Positions 34,680 to 42,284 of a DNA stretch of 64,000 nt are shown one piece after another. Each line of letters opens with the position of its first letter. Within the stretch, counting starts at the first letter, position 1. The notes beneath the pieces were generated by a model that was not told the origin of the DNA, did no database searches, and saw only the letters and a list, made by a program, of their open reading frames with translations. Made by a program: the position numbers and the translations under genes. Source of the DNA: Candidatus Bariatricus faecipullorum (GTDB taxonomy: Bacteria; Bacillota; Clostridia; Lachnospirales; Lachnospiraceae); contig DWYV01000009.1 in assembly GCA_019118525.1 (NCBI GenBank), positions 1-64,000 of the forward strand. The letters run 5' to 3'.

Positions 34680-35938
34680 GGAAAATTCTGGCAGGAGTCT
34701 TCGGCTTTGCGGTGGCCGTAGGAATCGCAGGCGGAATCCTGGAATGGGTATGGAGCAGATACGTTCCGCCGGAAATTGTGGGAGGAAGCGTGTCCTGCGG
34801 CGGTGACAGTATGGAGCAGGCGGCAGCGCTGTGGTTTGAGGACTATGCCGGTTCCCTGGAGGGCTGGACGGTGCCATATGATTACCGGATTAGCAGCTGG
34901 CAGATTTACAGTATTCAGCGGCTGGACGATTTAGAAACGCCTTATGTACAGGTTGATTTTATGTTTTCCCTGGCGAGCACGGGGTTTCAGGTCCCCGAAG
35001 ACCTGACCCTGATTCAGGAGGGGAGCGGCAGCAGTTATATGGGGCAGATGGTGCTGAATTTGGAAAAAACAGAGGAGAATGTCTGGACTGTCACGGAATG
35101 CATGAGCCCCGTAGAGTATCAGATTCAGACGCCCCAGTTTCAGGAGGAAGCCAGGGAACCTCAGACGGACCATTATAAGCTGAATACGGCGGAACCCATG
35201 ACCTACTATATTGAGGATGAAACTCTGTATGTAACATACGATGGCGGAGAGACCCTGAAAGTGGTGCCGAATGCTTATGAGGCGGTCTGCCAGGAGACAA
35301 ACGGAACGTATGACGAGCTGCTGGAGGACGGCAGTTATGTGGTGAGCCCGGAGTTTACGGGATTTATCGGATATAACGGAAATGGAACGGTACTGATATA
35401 CAGTACGGATGAAGGGGAGACCTGGCAGGAGAGCCGGATTGCTTCGGCTGGTTTTAAGGCTTCTTCCTTCCTTTCCCGTACAGAGAACCGGTGTTATGCC
35501 GGCTTTGCCGTTGACCGTTCTCTGGGAAATGACTATTATGGAATGTATGTGACGGAGGATTTCCGGACCTGGACGCAGGTAACCCTGCCGGAAACGGTCT
35601 GGACAAACCTGGACATGATGTTCTGGTCCGGGGATTCCACAGGATTTCTGGCAAAGGGAACGTCTTTTTTGAAAACCACGGACGGCGGCGTTTCCTGGCA
35701 GGAACTGACGGTTCCCGTGGCAGAGGGCGTGGAGGAAGCGCTGGGATTTTATCCGTTTGATACGGTGGAGCGGATGTATCAGGAAGACGGAATTCTTTAT
35801 CTGGAAGTGGGCCAGGGAGCGGATGGAGATTATGCAAGAGACGGAAAACTGGTAAAAGCACTGTTTCAGTCCGGGGATGGTGTGAATTTTACGTTTGTGG
35901 AAGAGATTCTGGATGATACGCCGGAACTGGCGGGTTAA
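34673..35938 (+). CDS. Membrane-anchored beta-propeller-like protein with Asp-box motifs
   Basis: I do not recognise a named family for this 421-residue protein. An N-terminal hydrophobic helix (about residues 5-23) suggests an uncleaved anchor with an extracellular remainder. Two Asp-box motifs (STDEGETW near residue 246 and TTDGGVSW near residue 338) mark a BNR/sialidase-type beta-propeller. The N-terminal 130 residues look like a separate beta domain. Catalytic sialidase residues are not evident, so a binding or scaffold role is as likely as an enzyme. It overlaps the GNAT gene and is followed 13 bases later by a membrane protein gene. Confidence 0.75.
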   Translation: MVRKILAGVFGFAVAVGIAGGILEWVWSRYVPPEIVGGSVSCGGDSMEQAAALWFEDYAGSLEGWTVPYDYRISSWQIYSIQRLDDLETPYVQVDFMFSLASTGFQVPEDLTLIQEGSGSSYMGQMVLNLEKTEENVWTVTECMSPVEYQIQTPQFQEEAREPQTDHYKLNTAEPMTYYIEDETLYVTYDGGETLKVVPNAYEAVCQETNGTYDELLEDGSYVVSPEFTGFIGYNGNGTVLIYSTDEGETWQESRIASAGFKASSFLSRTENRCYAGFAVDRSLGNDYYGMYVTEDFRTWTQVTLPETVWTNLDMMFWSGDSTGFLAKGTSFLKTTDGGVSWQELTVPVAEGVEEALGFYPFDTVERMYQEDGILYLEVGQGADGDYARDGKLVKALFQSGDGVNFTFVEEILDDTPELAG

Positions 35939-35951
35939 GGAGGCAGGAAGA

Positions 35952-37124
35952 ATGAAGAAACGATGGATTGTGGCGGTGGTTCTCTCTGGAGCGGCTGCCG
36001 GAGTGATGATTTACGATGGAGGGAAACTGCTGCTGGGGTACCGGGATATCTGGCAGGGAGGCATGGCGCTTTTTGCCGGATTTTTGCAGATACCTCTGTT
36101 TGCCTGGAGCATTTTCCGGAGTGTGCCGGGAAAGGAAACGCAGTGGGAGGAAAGCGCTGCCCTGCGGAAACGGCTGAACCGGGAGATCCTGGGAAACAAT
36201 CTCTGTGCGGCTTTTGCGGTGATGGGACTTTTGTGGTACCGGATGCGGTACTGGCCACTGTGGGTGGCCTGCCTTCTGGCCGCGGTAGTTCTGGTGTTTT
36301 CCGCGGGATTTACCGCCCTGGAGCTGGTTCTGCAGAACCAGCGGCCTCTTCGGGAATGGCAGTTTGCCAGTCTGCTGGGAAAGTACCGGGTATCCTGGGA
36401 GCAGGCGGGCCGGTGCAGCTTTGACAGTACGGCGGAAACGCTGTTTCGGTGTATGGCGGAGGCCAGAAGTATGGCGGAGAAGACCTGGGGATTCGGAATT
36501 CCGTTTCTGCTTGCGGTATTTCTGGACAGTGCCCTGCAGCCGGATATGCCGGTGGTCAGGTGCGTGCTGGCGGCAGTGGTGTATTTTGCCGTCATTATGT
36601 TTGCGGGAAATTACGCTATGTTCGGGGCGTCCCGTGAGGTATCCCGGGTTATGAATGAAGGGAATGCGCAGAGTATTCTTGGATTTTATCTTCTCTATTA
36701 TGAAAATGCGAAAGGCCGGACCCAGTCTCTGGCTCCCCAGATTCAGACAGGTATCCTGAATGCCCTCTTTCTTCAGGGGGCCTATGAAGAAATGCTGGAA
36801 TTTCTGAAGGTGATTCCCCGCCGCCCGGCTCTGGAGTTCTATCTTCTGCAATATGAATGGCTGGCCTGCGAGGGACTGCGGGACTGCCGTTCCTGCCAGG
36901 AGATTGCCGTAGGAATGCGGCGGACGCTTTCTTTTGTAAACAGGAAAAACAGAGACAGACTGGAACAGACGGTCCGGGTTCTGGAAGCTTTCTCCAGCCG
37001 CAGATACCAGGAAGTCCTGCACTTTTCCTGGTCACCGGCTGTATCGGAACTGCAGAAAACCATGCGGGAAAAACTGATGGAAGATGCCAGAAACCAGGTG
37101 TTTGGGCCGGAAGAGAGCCGGTAA
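35952..37124 (+). CDS. Unknown polytopic membrane protein
   Basis: This 390-residue protein has about six hydrophobic segments in its first 240 residues (for example RWIVAVVLSGAAAGVMIY, WVACLLAAVVLVFSAGFTAL, VLAAVVYFAVIMFAGNYAMF). A soluble, Leu/Glu-rich C-terminal part of about 150 residues resembles helical repeats. No family is recognised. ATG 35952 has GGAGGCAGGAAG upstream. Gene order suggests it works with the propeller protein before it, perhaps as a membrane partner; this is inference only. Confidence 0.7.
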   Translation: MKKRWIVAVVLSGAAAGVMIYDGGKLLLGYRDIWQGGMALFAGFLQIPLFAWSIFRSVPGKETQWEESAALRKRLNREILGNNLCAAFAVMGLLWYRMRYWPLWVACLLAAVVLVFSAGFTALELVLQNQRPLREWQFASLLGKYRVSWEQAGRCSFDSTAETLFRCMAEARSMAEKTWGFGIPFLLAVFLDSALQPDMPVVRCVLAAVVYFAVIMFAGNYAMFGASREVSRVMNEGNAQSILGFYLLYYENAKGRTQSLAPQIQTGILNALFLQGAYEEMLEFLKVIPRRPALEFYLLQYEWLACEGLRDCRSCQEIAVGMRRTLSFVNRKNRDRLEQTVRVLEAFSSRRYQEVLHFSWSPAVSELQKTMREKLMEDARNQVFGPEESR

Positions 37125-37151
37125 TACCGGAAAATAAGAAGCAGGGAAGAA

Positions 37152-37182
37152 TTGTAAACCAGAATTAAAACAAGGTTGACAA
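37152..37182 (+). promoter_or_regulatory. BirA-type operator overlapping the bioY promoter
   Basis: TTGTAAACC (37152-37160) and GGTTGACAA (37174-37182) form the inverted repeat expected for biotin repressor BirA, with 13 bases between arms (known sites usually have 14-16). The right arm contains the -35 TTGACA, so binding would block transcription when biotin is plentiful. Confidence 0.78.
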
Positions 37183-37204
37183 TCGAGGGCCGGGCAGGTA
37201 TACT
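37176..37204 (+). promoter_or_regulatory. bioY promoter
   Basis: TTGACA (37176-37181), 17 bases, TATACT (37199-37204). Confidence 0.82.
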
Positions 37205-37229
37205 GGAAAAAAACAAAGGATGTGTGTAT

Positions 37230-37778
37230 ATGAATCAGTCAGCGGTAAAAATCCAGGATATCTGTGGAATCGGCGTGATGACGGCTGTTACGGCTGTCAT
37301 GGCGCAGATTTCCATTCCCATGCCCATGGGAGTGCCCATGACCATGCAGACGTTTGCGGTAACCCTGGCGGCCATTGTGCTGGGGCCGGGAAGGGGAGCG
37401 GCGTCTCTTTTCATCTATCTGCTTCTGGGAGCCGTGGGCGTTCCGGTGTTTGCCGGATTTAGCGGCGGTATGGCAAGCCTGGTAGGGCCCACCGGCGGAT
37501 TTCTTCTGTCCTTTCCGCTGATGGCGTTTGTTATCGGGCTGGGCGTAAAAAACCGGCAGAAAAAAGGGATGTTTGTACTGTTCCTTGTGCTGGGTACCGC
37601 GCTGAATTATGCGGTGGGAGTGCTGATGTTCTGTCTTTTGATGGGAAGCAGTGTCGCGGCGGCGCTGACAGCCTGCGTACTGCCGTTTCTTCCTACGGCA
37701 GTCATCAAGGCGGTGCTGGCGTCGGTCCTGGGACTTCAGATACGGACCCGGCTGGCGGCGGCTTTTCAGTGGACTTAG
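37230..37778 (+). CDS. bioY: Biotin transporter BioY (ECF S component)
   Basis: The 182-residue integral membrane protein has six hydrophobic segments and the BioY signature: PMPMGVPMTMQTFAVTLA, LGPGRGAASLFIYLLLGAVGVPVFAGFSGG and GPTGGFLLSFPLMAF. It imports biotin with the shared ECF ATPase module, or alone at low rate. ATG 37230 follows AAAGGATG; a longer reading from 37176 begins inside the promoter. It is monocistronic, with a BirA-type operator upstream and a terminator downstream. Confidence 0.94.
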   Translation: MNQSAVKIQDICGIGVMTAVTAVMAQISIPMPMGVPMTMQTFAVTLAAIVLGPGRGAASLFIYLLLGAVGVPVFAGFSGGMASLVGPTGGFLLSFPLMAFVIGLGVKNRQKKGMFVLFLVLGTALNYAVGVLMFCLLMGSSVAAALTACVLPFLPTAVIKAVLASVLGLQIRTRLAAAFQWT

Positions 37779-37805
37779 AGCGATACAGAATAAAGAGAGA
37801 TTCTG

Positions 37806-37850
37806 ACAGGCGGATTTTTCCGGACTTTCCGGGAAGAATCCGCCTGTTTT
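37806..37850 (+). terminator. Terminator after bioY
   Basis: Stem ACAGGCGGATT (37806-37816) / AATCCGCCTGT (37837-37847) is followed by TTTT. Confidence 0.88.
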
Positions 37851-37851
37851 G

Positions 37852-37880
37852 TTGACCTGAAAGAAAATGTGGGGTATATT
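37852..37880 (+). promoter_or_regulatory. Promoter of the oxidoreductase/molybdenum cofactor operon
   Basis: TTGACC (37852-37857), 17 bases, TATATT (37875-37880). Confidence 0.75.
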
Positions 37881-37926
37881 TAAATCTAAATGGTATGCAC
37901 ATACGGGAAGATATCATATGGGAGAT

Positions 37927-37951
37927 GCCCCCGCCTCTAAAGGCGGTGGGC
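37927..37951 (+). repeat. GC-rich hairpin in the leader
   Basis: GCCCCCGCCT and AGGCGGTGGGC form an imperfect stem with a CTAA loop, 31 bases before the oxidoreductase start codon. It has no T-run. Similar hairpins occur at ends of IS200/IS605-type elements, so it may be a mobile-element scar or a leader structure. Confidence 0.5.
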
Positions 37952-37981
37952 AACTAATTTATATCAGTGGAGGATGACAGA

Positions 37982-38968
37982 ATGAAAATCGGAATTATCG
38001 GAGCGGGAAATATTGCCTCCAATATGGCGGCGACGCTGCGGGAAATGGATGACATGGAAAGCTATGCCGTGGCTGCGAGAGACTGGGAGAGAGCGGAGGA
38101 CTTTGCGGAAAAATGGGGATTTCAGCGGGCCTACGGCTCCTATGAAGAACTGGTGGAGGATGAAGAGGTGGAGCTGGTTTACATTGCCACCCCGCATTCT
38201 CATCATTATGAACATGCGAAGCTGTGTATCCTTCATGGGAAACCGGTTCTCTGCGAGAAGGCATTTATGGCAAATGCCCGGCAGGCAAAGGAGATTCTGC
38301 AGCTGGCGGAAGAGAGAAAGGTCTTTATCACAGAGGCCATCTGGACCAGATACCTTCCTTCCAGAAGCATGATTGATGAAATTATTCAGAGAGGGGAAAT
38401 CGGGGAAATCACGGGACTGACGGCCAACCTGGGATATGACATCCGGTATAAAGAGCGGATTCTGAGACCGGAACTTGCAGGAGGCGCCCTGCTGGATGTG
38501 GGAATCTATCCGCTGACTTTTGCCAGCATGGTGCTGGGCAATGATATTGCGGAGATTCATTCGGCCTGCGTAAAGTTTGAAAGCGGTGTGGACGCCCAGA
38601 ATTCGATTATTCTGACCTATAAAAACGGTGTGATGGCCTCCCTCCAGAGCAGTGCCCTGGCGGCTACGGAGCAGTACGGAATCGTGTACGGGACGAAGGG
38701 GTACCTGATTGCGGAAAACATCAATAATGTTACGGCAGTGAAGGTATATTCGCCGGAGAAACGCCTGATTCGGGAGGAGAAGGTTCCGCCTCAGATTACC
38801 GGTTTTGAGTACCAGGTGGAGGCTGCGGCAAAAGCCATCCGTGAAGGAAAACTGGAGTGCCCGGAGATTCCGCATCAGGAAAGTATTTTTATGATGGAAC
38901 TGATGGACCGGATCCGGAGAGACTGGGGGATTGTATTTCCTTTTGAAACGGAAGAGATGGAGGCGTAG
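37982..38968 (+). CDS. Gfo/Idh/MocA family oxidoreductase
   Basis: The 328-residue NAD(P)-dependent oxidoreductase begins with a Rossmann fold (MKIGIIGAGNIASNMAATL). It has the family Glu-Lys motif in VLCEKAFMANARQ and a C-terminal dimer domain with GGALLDVGIYPLTFASMVLG. The form is near dimeric dihydrodiol dehydrogenase or glucose-fructose oxidoreductase relatives; the substrate is unknown. GTGGAGGATGAC precedes ATG 37982. It is followed by moaC 3 bases later, so it is transcribed with the cofactor genes although its role there is unclear. Confidence 0.9.
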   Translation: MKIGIIGAGNIASNMAATLREMDDMESYAVAARDWERAEDFAEKWGFQRAYGSYEELVEDEEVELVYIATPHSHHYEHAKLCILHGKPVLCEKAFMANARQAKEILQLAEERKVFITEAIWTRYLPSRSMIDEIIQRGEIGEITGLTANLGYDIRYKERILRPELAGGALLDVGIYPLTFASMVLGNDIAEIHSACVKFESGVDAQNSIILTYKNGVMASLQSSALAATEQYGIVYGTKGYLIAENINNVTAVKVYSPEKRLIREEKVPPQITGFEYQVEAAAKAIREGKLECPEIPHQESIFMMELMDRIRRDWGIVFPFETEEMEA

Positions 38969-38971
38969 CAC

Positions 38972-39484
38972 ATGGAATTTTCGCATTTTGACGGAAGCGG
39001 AAGGGCCCGCATGGTGGACGTAAGCGGAAAGGAACCCTCCTGCCGGGAGGCCAGGGCCGTGGGGAAAATTCTGGTGAGCCGGGAGGTGTTTTCCGCCATT
39101 CGGGAAGGCACCGTAAAAAAAGGCGATGTACTGGCAGTGGCCGCTACGGCGGGAACCATGGGCGCCAAGCGGACCTGGGAACTGATTCCCATGTGCCATA
39201 TTCTGCCGCTGGAAAGCTGCCGGGTAGAGTTTGAGATGAAGGAAGAAGAACTGGCGGTGTACTGCTTCTGCACGGTCCGGGTAACGGGAAAGACCGGGGT
39301 GGAAATGGAGGCCCTGACCGGAGCCAGCACAGCCCTTCTTACGATTTATGATATGTGCAAGTCCATGGACAAATCCATGGAAATCGGAGAGATTTATCTG
39401 CAGAAAAAAACGGGAGGAAAGAGCGGGGAAGTAAAGAACGATATGCCCCGCAGGCGTGTTTTCCGGGAGGAGGAAATCAGATGA
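38972..39484 (+). CDS. moaC: Cyclic pyranopterin monophosphate synthase
   Basis: The 170-residue MoaC has MVDVSGKEPSCREARAVGKI, the conserved LIPMCHILPLE, and GVEMEALTGASTALLTIYDMCKSMDKSM with the catalytic residues. With MoaA it converts GTP to cPMP, the first step of molybdopterin synthesis. Its tail (KNDMPRRRVFREEEIR) is slightly extended. It overlaps the next gene as ATGA. MoaA, MoaD and MoaE are not in the window. Confidence 0.95.
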   Translation: MEFSHFDGSGRARMVDVSGKEPSCREARAVGKILVSREVFSAIREGTVKKGDVLAVAATAGTMGAKRTWELIPMCHILPLESCRVEFEMKEEELAVYCFCTVRVTGKTGVEMEALTGASTALLTIYDMCKSMDKSMEIGEIYLQKKTGGKSGEVKNDMPRRRVFREEEIR

Positions 39485-40497
39485 AACTGGTAAAAACAGA
39501 AGAGGCGGTCGGAGCCGTTCTCTGTCATGACATTACGCAGATTATACCGGGAGTGGTAAAGGGTCCGGTGTTCCGGAAAGGCCATGTGGTAACGGAAGAG
39601 GATATTCCGGTGCTGCTTTCCGTGGGAAAGGAAAATCTGTATGTATGGGAGGCCCAGGAAGGAATGCTTCATGAAAACGACGGAGCGGAAATCCTTCGGC
39701 AGATCTGCCAGGGAGAGGGCATGGAAGCCTCGGAAGTAAAGGAAGGAAAGATAGAACTGACGGCCACCCGGGACGGTCTTTTGAAAGTAAACCGGGAGCG
39801 GCTGAACCGGATAAACGGTCTGGGAGAAATTGTAATCGCCTCCCGCCATGGAGATTTCCCCGTGAAAAGGGGAGACAAAATAGCCGGGATGCGGGTGGTT
39901 CCGCTGGTGATTTCACGGGAAAAAATGAAGCAGGCCAAAAAGCTGGGAGAAGGAGAACCGCTGTTTCAGATACTTCCCTTTCAGCTTCGGACAGCGGCCA
40001 TTGTCACTACGGGGAGCGAGGTCTACTGCGGACGGATTCAGGACGCGTTTACCCCGGTGGTGGAGCAGAAGCTGGCGGAATACGGAATTCAGACAGTGGG
40101 AAAAGAACTCTGCAATGACGATTCAGCCATGATTGAGGAGGCCATCCGGAAGTGGCAGGAGAACAAAGTGGATATGATTGTCTGCACCGGCGGCATGAGT
40201 GTGGACCCGGATGACCGGACGCCGCTTGCCATCCGGCACTGCGCAGAGGAAACCGTCACCTATGGCGCTCCGGTTCTGCCGGGTGCCATGTTTATGCTGG
40301 CTTACAAAGGGGAGACGGCCCTGATGGGACTTCCGGGTTGTGTGATGTACGCAAAAAGAACCGTGTTTGACCTGGTTCTTCCCCGGATAGCGGCAAAAGA
40401 CAGGATGACCGTGGAGGATTTTACCCGCATGGGCGAGGGCGGACTCTGTCTTTCCTGCCCGGTATGCACCTTCCCCAACTGCGGATTTGGAAAATAA
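39481..40497 (+). CDS. Molybdopterin-binding protein (MoeA-related)
   Basis: The 338-residue protein contains a MoCF-type molybdopterin-binding domain (TTGSEVYCGRIQDAFTPVV, VDMIVCTGGMSVDPDDRTP, LPGAMFMLAY..., about residues 170-310). The N-terminal segment (AVGAVLCHDITQIIPG...FRKGHVV) is MoeA-like. It is shorter than classical MoeA (about 400) and ends in a Cys-rich tail (CLSCPVCTFPNCGFGK). This type accompanies selenium-dependent molybdenum hydroxylases in Clostridia. ATG 39481 overlaps the moaC stop (ATGA). Confidence 0.87.
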   Translation: MKLVKTEEAVGAVLCHDITQIIPGVVKGPVFRKGHVVTEEDIPVLLSVGKENLYVWEAQEGMLHENDGAEILRQICQGEGMEASEVKEGKIELTATRDGLLKVNRERLNRINGLGEIVIASRHGDFPVKRGDKIAGMRVVPLVISREKMKQAKKLGEGEPLFQILPFQLRTAAIVTTGSEVYCGRIQDAFTPVVEQKLAEYGIQTVGKELCNDDSAMIEEAIRKWQENKVDMIVCTGGMSVDPDDRTPLAIRHCAEETVTYGAPVLPGAMFMLAYKGETALMGLPGCVMYAKRTVFDLVLPRIAAKDRMTVEDFTRMGEGGLCLSCPVCTFPNCGFGK

Positions 40498-40521
40498 ACG
40501 GAACTTGACAGGAGCAGATAC

Positions 40522-41532
40522 ATGGAAGAACTGATAAAGAGTCTGGAAAAGGAATGGCCGAAAGGAGAAAACTGGGCGGTTACGGTGCTGGAAGGGCCGG
40601 ACGCCGGGAAAAAACTGCTGTCCGGCTGCTATAGGGAGAGCCTGGGTGGATATGACGTATTCTGTGAAAGACTCTGTCAGGAGCCCCGGCTGATTGTCTG
40701 CGGGGCGGGCCATGTGGCCCTGGCGGTTATCCGGATGGGAAAAATGCTGGGCTTTCGGGTGACGGTGCTGGAAGACCGGGAGGTCTTTGCCCGGGCGGCC
40801 ACGGAGGCCGGAGCAGACCAGGTGCTGCTGGGACCCTTCCGGGAGGGCATAGAGAAAGCAGCTCCCGATGCGGACAGTTATGTGGTGACGGTTACCCGGG
40901 GACATCAGTATGACCGGGAGTGCCTGGAAGAAGTGCTGAAATATCCCTTTGCCTATGCAGGAATGATGGGAAGCAGGGGACGGGCGGCGCTTGTGAAGGA
41001 ACAGCTGGAAGAGAAAGGGTTTTTCCCCGGACAGACGGCGCAGATACATGCGCCCATCGGCCTGGCCATCGGTGCGGAGACGCCGGAAGAGATTGCCGTT
41101 TCGATTCTGGCGGAAATTATTGAGGTGAAAAACCGGTCGGGAAAAGGGAAAGGATTTTTCCGTTCCCTGGCAGAGCAGCTGAATGACCTCCTGCAGAGGG
41201 GAATGGACGGAGTCCTTGCCACTATCATTTCCCGGAGCGGTTCCGCGCCCCGGAGGGTGGGCACCAAGATGCTTGTCCGGCAGGACGGCTCTGCCTGCGG
41301 CACAGTGGGAGGCGGCCTGGCAGAGTATAAAATCACAGAGAAAGCAATGAATATGCTAAAAAAGAAAGATAAGAGTTTCCAAACTTATGATATAGAACTG
41401 AGCGGGAAGACAGCGGCAGAAGAGGGAATGGTCTGCGGCGGAAGGCTGACGGTCATGCTGGAATACGTCAGCGGCCGGAACGGGACGGAAGAGACGGACC
41501 CTATTTCCCGGACGAAGGAGGCTGGACTGTGA
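40522..41532 (+). CDS. xdhC: XdhC family molybdenum cofactor insertion protein, domains in reversed order
   Basis: The 336-residue protein carries the XdhC Rossmann domain first (LIVCGAGHVALAVIRMGKMLGF, VTRGHQYDRECL, AGMMGSRGRAA, about residues 55-195) and the XdhC/CoxI domain second (LATIISRSGSAPRRVGTKMLVRQDGSACGTVGGG, about 230-300). The usual order is the reverse. XdhC sulfurates and inserts the cofactor into xanthine dehydrogenase-type enzymes. It overlaps yqeC by 4 bases. Confidence 0.9.
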   Translation: MEELIKSLEKEWPKGENWAVTVLEGPDAGKKLLSGCYRESLGGYDVFCERLCQEPRLIVCGAGHVALAVIRMGKMLGFRVTVLEDREVFARAATEAGADQVLLGPFREGIEKAAPDADSYVVTVTRGHQYDRECLEEVLKYPFAYAGMMGSRGRAALVKEQLEEKGFFPGQTAQIHAPIGLAIGAETPEEIAVSILAEIIEVKNRSGKGKGFFRSLAEQLNDLLQRGMDGVLATIISRSGSAPRRVGTKMLVRQDGSACGTVGGGLAEYKITEKAMNMLKKKDKSFQTYDIELSGKTAAEEGMVCGGRLTVMLEYVSGRNGTEETDPISRTKEAGL

Positions 41533-42284
41533 TAGCGAAGATAAGGGAGGACACACTGCGGGAAACCGCTTCTTTGCGGGAGGCGCTGGGTCTGACAGGA
41601 GAGGGTGTTCCCCGGATTGCCGTGACAGGAGCAGGCGGAAAGACCAGTACGGTCAAAAGACTTGCGGCAGAATTCCAGGCCCTGGGCGCAACCCCTCTGG
41701 TACTGACGACCACGCATATGTATGCGGAAGATTCTCCGCTGTTTCTCTATCATCCCTGTTCGGTGGAAGAGATAACGCAGGCCCTTTCCGAGAAGGGCTG
41801 CCTTTTTGTGGGGGAGAAAACAGACAGAAAAAGAATGAAAAATATTTCGGAAGAAATGTTTAAAGAGATATTAGCGCTTCCGGTGCCGGTCCTGATGGAG
41901 GCGGACGGCGCACGAAGACTGCCGGTAAAATTTCCGGGTGAGCAGGAGCCGGTGATTCCCCGGGAGGCGGAACGGGTACTCTGGGTCTGCGGACTGGACG
42001 CACTGGGGCATCCGCTGGAGGAAGTCTGCTTCCGGCCGGAACTGGCGGCGGCATTTCTGGGAAAAGCGCCGGAAGCGGTGCTGGAACCCCGGGATGTGGC
42101 CCGTCTGGCACTGTCCTTTCAGGCAGGAAGGAAGGGGGTTCTGCCCCATATGGAGTATGCGGTGATTCTGAACAAGGCGGACACAGAGCAGAGACGGCAT
42201 CTGGCCATGGAGACGGCCGCATGGATAGAAAGAGAGGAACGGGTTCCGGTCATTGTGACGGCCCGGGAGGGGGAAAGCAGATGA
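41529..42284 (+). CDS. yqeC: Putative selenium-dependent hydroxylase accessory protein YqeC
   Basis: The 251-residue YqeC has a P-loop (VTGAGGKTSTVKRL) and the family patterns VLTTTHMYAED, FVGEKTDRKRMKNISEE, LMEADGARRLPVKFP and VILNKADTEQ. YqeC and YqeB are genomic markers of the selenium-dependent molybdenum hydroxylase system; the biochemical step is not settled. It is coupled by ATGA overlaps on both sides. Confidence 0.92.
   Translation: MIAKIREDTLRETASLREALGLTGEGVPRIAVTGAGGKTSTVKRLAAEFQALGATPLVLTTTHMYAEDSPLFLYHPCSVEEITQALSEKGCLFVGEKTDRKRMKNISEEMFKEILALPVPVLMEADGARRLPVKFPGEQEPVIPREAERVLWVCGLDALGHPLEEVCFRPELAAAFLGKAPEAVLEPRDVARLALSFQAGRKGVLPHMEYAVILNKADTEQRRHLAMETAAWIEREERVPVIVTAREGESR

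Noticed and set aside
37964-39199. 411-codon minus-strand frame
   Set aside because: Antisense to the Gfo/Idh/MocA oxidoreductase and moaC, both with clear motifs.
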